This document shows positions 36,095 through 40,070 of a DNA stretch of 40,070 nt, piece by piece. The DNA lies in NCBI GenBank assembly GCA_016189945.1, contig JACPRN010000048.1:1-40070 (forward strand), in the 5' to 3' direction. The DNA comes from Betaproteobacteria bacterium. GTDB taxonomy: Bacteria > Pseudomonadota > Gammaproteobacteria > Burkholderiales > SG8-39. Each line of letters starts with the position of its first letter. Positions within the stretch are counted from its first letter, which is position 1. A program made the translations under genes and the position numbers. The notes beneath the pieces were generated by a model that was not told where the DNA came from, did no database searches, and was given only the letters and a program-made list of their open reading frames with translations.

Positions 36095-37096
36095 CTACTT
36101 GAACCGAATGTTGCGTTCCTTCACCAACTGCGACCGCTTTTCGGTTTCCGCGAGCAGCACCCGCGAGGCTTCCTCGGAGCTGTTGCCGACCGCCACGGTA
36201 CCGGTAGCTTCCATCTTCGACAGCACGTCCTGAAACGAAAGCACACGCCGAAGATCCGCGTTAACCCGGGTCACGATTTCAGCGGGCGTCCTGGAAGGCG
36301 CCAGGACGACCGACCAGGTAGCGGCGGAGAATCTTGGCACGCCTGCTTCGGCGAGCGTGGGGATCTCGGGCTGCAGCTTGTACCGCTGCACGGCGGCCAC
36401 CGCGAGCGCGCGAACCCTGCCGGCTTTCATCTGTCCCATACCGCTCCCGATATCGACGAAGCAGAACTGGGTTTCGCCGGCAGCGGTGGCGGCGGCGGCA
36501 AGAACGCCCCCCTTGTAGTTGATATCGGCGTAGTCGACGTTCGCCAGGGACTTGAACAGCTCCGAGACGAGCATGGTGCTTGCGCTGTTGGAGGCGTGGT
36601 TCAGCTTTCCCGGATTCGCGCGCAGGTGCGCGAGCAACTGCTGCACCGAATTGGCGGGGACGGAGTTATTGACCAGCAGCACGAACGCATATTCGGTCAA
36701 CAGGGTTATCGGCACGAAATCGCGCGCCGGCCTGTAGGGCAGATCGGGAAACACGATGGGGTTTATCGTGAGAGCCGCGCTCGCCGTGAGCAGCAGCGTA
36801 TGGCCGTCCGGCGGCGACTTGGCCACAAAATCCGTTCCGATGATGAAATTCGCCCCAGGCTTGTTTTCGACCAGCACCGGCTGATTCCAGAGTTCCGTGA
36901 GCTTTCCGGCTGCGATGCGAGCGACCAGGTCAAGACCTCCACCCGGTGCTGCGGGAACGATGAATCGCACCGGTTTTGCCGGGTAAGTTTGCGCCGAGAT
37001 CGTGACCGGCGCCGCGGCAGCAGCCAGCACGGACAACGAGAACGCAACCAGCCTCACGCTTCGCGCAAGAGCGCATGAAACAAGAGCGAATTCCAT
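36095..37096 (-). CDS. Bug/TctC-family periplasmic solute receptor 3
   Basis: This 333-residue protein starts at ATG 37096 behind AGGAGGAGAGG. A signal peptide (ending TISAQ) is followed by TYPAKPVRFIVPAAPGGGLDLVAR, QPVLVENKPGANFIIGTDFVAKSPPDGHTL and VVLAPSRTPAEIVTRVN, the family landmarks. The GGGLDL loop is the carboxylate-binding type. It is the only complete gene between a broken molybdenum hydroxylase locus and the DUF3891 gene. In related loci Bug receptors sit next to CoxMSL-type hydroxylases, so it may have imported their substrate. No TctAB permease is near. Confidence 0.95.
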   Translation of the reverse strand: MEFALVSCALARSVRLVAFSLSVLAAAAAPVTISAQTYPAKPVRFIVPAAPGGGLDLVARIAAGKLTELWNQPVLVENKPGANFIIGTDFVAKSPPDGHTLLLTASAALTINPIVFPDLPYRPARDFVPITLLTEYAFVLLVNNSVPANSVQQLLAHLRANPGKLNHASNSASTMLVSELFKSLANVDYADINYKGGVLAAAATAAGETQFCFVDIGSGMGQMKAGRVRALAVAAVQRYKLQPEIPTLAEAGVPRFSAATWSVVLAPSRTPAEIVTRVNADLRRVLSFQDVLSKMEATGTVAVGNSSEEASRVLLAETEKRSQLVKERNIRFK

Positions 37097-37130
37097 GGTC
37101 CTCTCCTCCTTGAAAATGGCGCGTCCGGAT

Positions 37131-37476
37131 CTATTCCGTTTTCGCCGCCGCGGCCACCGCCTTTACGATGCCATCGTAGCCCGTGCAACGGCAGATGACC
37201 GCGGACATCGCCGCGCGAATCTGTTCTTCCGTCGGACGCTCGACGGTATTGAGGAAGTCGAGCGCCGTCATCAGCATGCCCGGGGTGCAGAAACCGCACT
37301 GCAGCCCGTGGTGATCGTGGAATGAGCACCGCGGGAGCGAGGAGGCGGAAGTTGAGCATCGGAATGAGACTCTGGCCGCCGGCGAGGACCCGGGCATTTC
37401 CCTTGTGGCGTTGGAGCAATTGAACGGCTTCATCCAACGTGCCCGGTGCGTGATAAGCGAATTTGGGAGGCTTCAA
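37131..37476 (-). pseudogene. Fusion remnant: 5' end of a CoxM-like FAD subunit gene joined to the 3' end of a CoxS-like [2Fe-2S] subunit gene
   Basis: From the TTG at 37476 (GGAGGAG eight bases upstream) the frame encodes the first 52 residues of a CoxM/FAD-binding subunit: MKPPKFAYHAP, then RVLAGGQSLIPMLNFRLLAPAVLI with the FAD pyrophosphate motif. At about 37317-37321 the similarity ends. In another frame the last ~61 residues of a CoxS-type subunit follow at once: DHHGLQCGFCTPGMLM and VICRCTGYDGIVKAV, with the four cysteines of the second [2Fe-2S] cluster, ending at TAG 37131-37133. The usual ~230 and ~100 residues between are gone. One deletion of about 1 kb joining the two genes out of frame explains this. 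The product would not be functional. Confidence 0.85.
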
Positions 37477-37506
37477 GCGGGACGCTCCTCCTTTTGAGCC
37501 GATTGA

Positions 37507-37523
37507 TTGTATGGTATACGCAA
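37507..37523. promoter_or_regulatory. GntR-like operator candidate between the cox remnant and coxL-like gene
   Basis: TTGTATGGTATACGCAA contains the inverted halves GTAT and ATAC three bases apart and resembles the TGGTATACCA-type sites of FadR/VanR-class GntR repressors. It lies in the divergent region between the TTG at 37476 and the + strand gene starting near 37577. The match is imperfect. Confidence 0.3.
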
Positions 37524-37576
37524 GAAATCATGCTAGTTATACTTCAAGAGACTTGTGCATGAGAGGGGCTGCGAGA

Positions 37577-39940
37577 ATGGGCGAGCGCGAGAAGAGCGGA
37601 TATATCGGGACATCGGTTCCGCGCCGGGAAGACAAGCGCCTTCTGCTCGGCCAGGGCCAGTTCATCGCGGACCTGACGTTGCCCGGCATGCTGCACGTGG
37701 CATTCGTGCGCAGCACGGTCCCTCACGCGCGTATCAAGTCCGTCGACCTCGCGCGCGCCGCGGCCGCCCCGGGGGTCCGCTTCGTGATCAGCGGGATCGA
37801 TCTGGCGAAAGAACTGCCGCCGAAACTGGAACGGGACCACCCGCTTTCGCAGGTGTGGCGCGAGACGATTCCGCATAAGATCTTCCAGCCCCGCGAGCCG
37901 CTGCTCGCCTGGGACAAGGTTCGGCACGTCGGAGAGGCGGTCGCGGCGATCGTGGCCGACAGCCACTACCTGGCCGAGGATGCCGTCGATCTCGCCGTGG
38001 TCGACTACGAACTGCTGCCGCCGGTGGTGGATCCCGAGGCGGCGCTGCGTCCCGATTCGGCGCTCCTCCACGAGCGTTACGGGACGAACGCTCTGGTGGA
38101 GTTCTCGATCACGAAAGGCGACGCGGAAAGGGTGTTCGAGAGCCATCCGCGCACGCTCAAGCGCAGGATTTATCACCACCGTTATGGGGCGGTGCCGATG
38201 GAATGCCGTGGCGTAGCCGCCGCGTACGACGCTCGGGCCGATGCGGTCACGATCTGGTCTTCGACGCAGGTCGTGCACCGGGTGCGAAGTGAAGCGGCGC
38301 TTATTCTCGGCCTGCCGGAGGCGCGCGTGCGCTGCCTCGCGCTCGACGTTGGCGGCGGGTTTGGGGTCAAGTGCCACATCTACGGGGAGGACCTGCTGCT
38401 GCCGTACCTCGCGCGCCGCATTGGCCGTCCGGTCCGATGGATCGAGGACCGGCGCGAGCACCTGCAGGCTGCATGCCACTCACGCGATCAGGTCCACGAG
38501 GCGGAGATCGCCTTCGATGACACCGGGAAGATCCTCGCGCTGCGCGACTCGCTAATCATGGACTGCGGCGCATGGAATCCGATTGGCATCGGCATTCCCG
38601 GCAACACCGCATGCCACATCATGGGGCCATACAAAATCGACAACTTCTCCGTTCACGCGCGCGCCGTCGCGACCAACAAGACGCCCAACGCGCCCTATCG
38701 CGGCGCCGGCCGCCAGGAGGCCGTGCTGGTGATGGAGCGTTTGATGGACCTGGTGGCGCGCGAACTCGGCATGGAACCGACAGCAGTGCGGCGGCGAAAC
38801 CTCATTACTCCCGCCGAGATGCCGTACTCGGTCGGCATTCCGTATCGGGATGGCCAGCCGATCGTCTACGACAGCGGCGACTATCCTCTCGCCTTGGATA
38901 AGGCGCTCGAGGCGATCGGGGGGCTCGATGAGTTTCGCCGGCGCCAGCGCGAGGCGCGCTCAAACGGTCGCTATCTCGGCCTCGGCCTTGGTCTGTACAC
39001 GGAGGGGACCGGCGTCGGTCCGTTCGAGGGGGCGACGGTACGCATCGAGCCTGGCGGCAAGATCAGCGTGGGCTCGGGGGCCTGCCCCCAAGGGCAGGGA
39101 ATGGAAACGATTTATTCCCAGATCACCGCGGATCTCTGGAAGGTAAAGCCGGATGACGTGGTCGTCTCGCTTGCCGATACGGCCGTGATTCCGATGGGCT
39201 TCGGGACGATTGCGAGCCGGTCAACGGTCAACGTTTCGAGCGCGATCTACGTGGCGAGCGAGCGGCTGCGCAGCAAGGTGCTCGCGATTGCGGCCAACAT
39301 GCTCGAGTGCGCGGCGGCGGATCTCGAGTTGCGCGACGGCCGGATAAGCGTGCTCGGCAGTCCCGGCGCATCGGTCTCCCTGGCGGACGTGGAGCGTGCC
39401 TCGCGACCCGGGTGGAATCACCAGCGTCCCAAGGGTGTCGATGCGGGACTGGAGGAAACGTATTATTGGGAGCCGCCGACGGTCACATGGTCATACGCAG
39501 TCCACGCGGTAATCGTCGAGGTCGACGTCCCGCTCGGCCACGTAAAGCTGGAACAATATGCGATCGCGCACGATTGCGGTGTGGTGGTCAACCCGAAGCT
39601 TGCGGATGGCCAGGTCATGGGCGGAACAGTTCAGGGTATCGGCGGCGCGCTCTTTGAAGAGTATTCTTACGACGCCGAAGGCCAGCTTCACACCGGCTCG
39701 CTCGCGGACTATTTGATGCCCACGGCAAGCGACGTCCCGAGCTTCAAACTAGTGCACCTCGAGTCGCCTTCGCGACTAACCCCGCTCGGCGTGAAGGGGC
39801 TCGGCGAGGGCGGGGCGATCGCCCCGCCAGTCGCGATCGCGAACGCCGTGTGCGATGCGCTGGCGCCATTCGGCGTGGAGTTCAACGCGACGCCGATCAA
39901 GCCCGAGGACATCTTCCGCGCGCTTCGCCGCGCCGCGTAG
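37577..39940 (+). CDS. Molybdenum-hydroxylase large subunit, CoxL form II-like
   Basis: This 787-residue protein is read from ATG 37577 (MGEREKSGYIGTSVPRREDKRLL); ATG 37559 is an in-frame alternative. The domains are the aldehyde oxidase/xanthine dehydrogenase a/b hammerhead (about 20-130) and the two Mo-cofactor-binding domains. The key motifs are VGGGFGVKCHIYGEDLL, APYRGAGRQE and the late GLGEGGAIAPPVAIAN carrying the catalytic Glu. The YRGAGR loop is that of form II enzymes; true CO dehydrogenases have AYxCSFR. It is therefore a xanthine-dehydrogenase-family hydroxylase of unknown substrate, not a CO dehydrogenase. It needs FAD and FeS subunits, but the adjacent copies are fused and broken. 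Confidence 0.92.
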   Translation: MGEREKSGYIGTSVPRREDKRLLLGQGQFIADLTLPGMLHVAFVRSTVPHARIKSVDLARAAAAPGVRFVISGIDLAKELPPKLERDHPLSQVWRETIPHKIFQPREPLLAWDKVRHVGEAVAAIVADSHYLAEDAVDLAVVDYELLPPVVDPEAALRPDSALLHERYGTNALVEFSITKGDAERVFESHPRTLKRRIYHHRYGAVPMECRGVAAAYDARADAVTIWSSTQVVHRVRSEAALILGLPEARVRCLALDVGGGFGVKCHIYGEDLLLPYLARRIGRPVRWIEDRREHLQAACHSRDQVHEAEIAFDDTGKILALRDSLIMDCGAWNPIGIGIPGNTACHIMGPYKIDNFSVHARAVATNKTPNAPYRGAGRQEAVLVMERLMDLVARELGMEPTAVRRRNLITPAEMPYSVGIPYRDGQPIVYDSGDYPLALDKALEAIGGLDEFRRRQREARSNGRYLGLGLGLYTEGTGVGPFEGATVRIEPGGKISVGSGACPQGQGMETIYSQITADLWKVKPDDVVVSLADTAVIPMGFGTIASRSTVNVSSAIYVASERLRSKVLAIAANMLECAAADLELRDGRISVLGSPGASVSLADVERASRPGWNHQRPKGVDAGLEETYYWEPPTVTWSYAVHAVIVEVDVPLGHVKLEQYAIAHDCGVVVNPKLADGQVMGGTVQGIGGALFEEYSYDAEGQLHTGSLADYLMPTASDVPSFKLVHLESPSRLTPLGVKGLGEGGAIAPPVAIANAVCDALAPFGVEFNATPIKPEDIFRALRRAA

Positions 39941-39961
39941 AACGAATCGCGCACGCCGCAA

Positions 39962-39977
39962 CCGTATTCCGATACGG
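39962..39977. other. Short hairpin after the coxL-like gene
   Basis: CCGTAT-TCCG-ATACGG forms a 6-bp stem with a tetraloop 21 bases after the stop. No T-tract follows, so its role as terminator is doubtful. Confidence 0.3.
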
Positions 39978-40025
39978 CTGAATGTCAACGGAACGGATCT
40001 ATCAGCTCGACCGCGAGGAGGAGAA

Positions 40026-40070
40026 ATGGGAACTCGTCTGTCCAATGGAACAATGGCAGTTGCCGCATTC
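40026..40070 (+). CDS. Start of an unidentified gene (3' truncated by window edge)
   Basis: An ATG at 40026 is preceded by a strong GAGGAGGAG ribosome site and opens a frame (MGTRLSNGTMAVAAF) that runs to the end of the window. Fifteen residues are too few to identify it. It is 85 bases after the molybdenum-hydroxylase gene on the same strand. Confidence 0.5.
   Translation, partial: MGTRLSNGTMAVAAF

Noticed and set aside
37577..39940. Calling the large subunit an aerobic CO dehydrogenase (CoxL form I)
   Set aside because: The active-site loop is PYRGAGR, not AYxCSFR, so the CO dehydrogenase assignment is not supported.

Overview
The window looks like chromosomal DNA of a Gram-negative betaproteobacterium, most likely Burkholderiales. 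It is GC-rich, densely packed with genes, and carries a classical Gram-negative trimeric porin. It also has three solute receptors of the Bug/TctC type, which are greatly expanded in that group. No tRNA, rRNA, CRISPR array, insertion sequence or phage gene was seen. Most of the content is acyl-CoA and carboxylic-acid catabolism, interrupted by an iron-uptake locus and a few regulatory or redox genes.

Layout. 1-2782 (+): the 3' end of an acyl-CoA dehydrogenase, a second acyl-CoA dehydrogenase and a medium-chain reductase. 2853-5145 (+): an RDD membrane protein, a possible membrane microprotein, a nu-class glutathione transferase and an atypical SDR. 5152-6321 (-): a trimeric porin. 6417-11574 (-): an iron locus read as hemP, ftrA (P19), an OprB-type porin, ftrB (cupredoxin), ftrC (FTR1 permease), ftrD (polyferredoxin). 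The hemP promoter has a Fur box between -35 and -10 and an FNR-like site near -60. 11701-17968 (-): a five-gene set consisting of a thiolase-like protein followed by two repeats of the module [OadA/PycB-like carboxyltransferase + Bug receptor].

18238-18639 (+) is a bacteriohemerythrin. 18832-21821 (-) is an operon of Old Yellow Enzyme, dihydrolipoamide dehydrogenase and DoxX protein, ending in a structured segment with a good intrinsic terminator. 22155-25799 holds a divergent XRE-cupin regulator (-) facing a bicupin protein, an MmgE/PrpD protein and a DM13 protein (+). 25985-30144 (-) encodes an SDR, a thiolase and a FadB/FadJ-like bifunctional enzyme. It is divergent from an acyl-CoA ligase, an enoyl-CoA isomerase/hydratase and a PAS-GGDEF-EAL protein (30320-34744, +); together these form a nearly complete beta-oxidation set. 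34806-37096 (-) has a two-helix small protein, a DUF3891 protein and a third Bug receptor. 37131-37476 (-) is a deletion fusion of the FAD and [2Fe-2S] subunit genes of a CoxMSL-type molybdenum hydroxylase, and it faces an intact large-subunit gene (37577-39940, +). A new gene starts at 40026 and runs off the window.

The most interesting items are the Ftr operon with an outer-membrane porin built into it under a hemP-proximal Fur/FNR-like promoter, the tandem carboxyltransferase-Bug modules lacking biotin partners, and the coxM'-coxS' fusion scar. All functional statements rest on reading motifs and gene order by eye; no database search was run.
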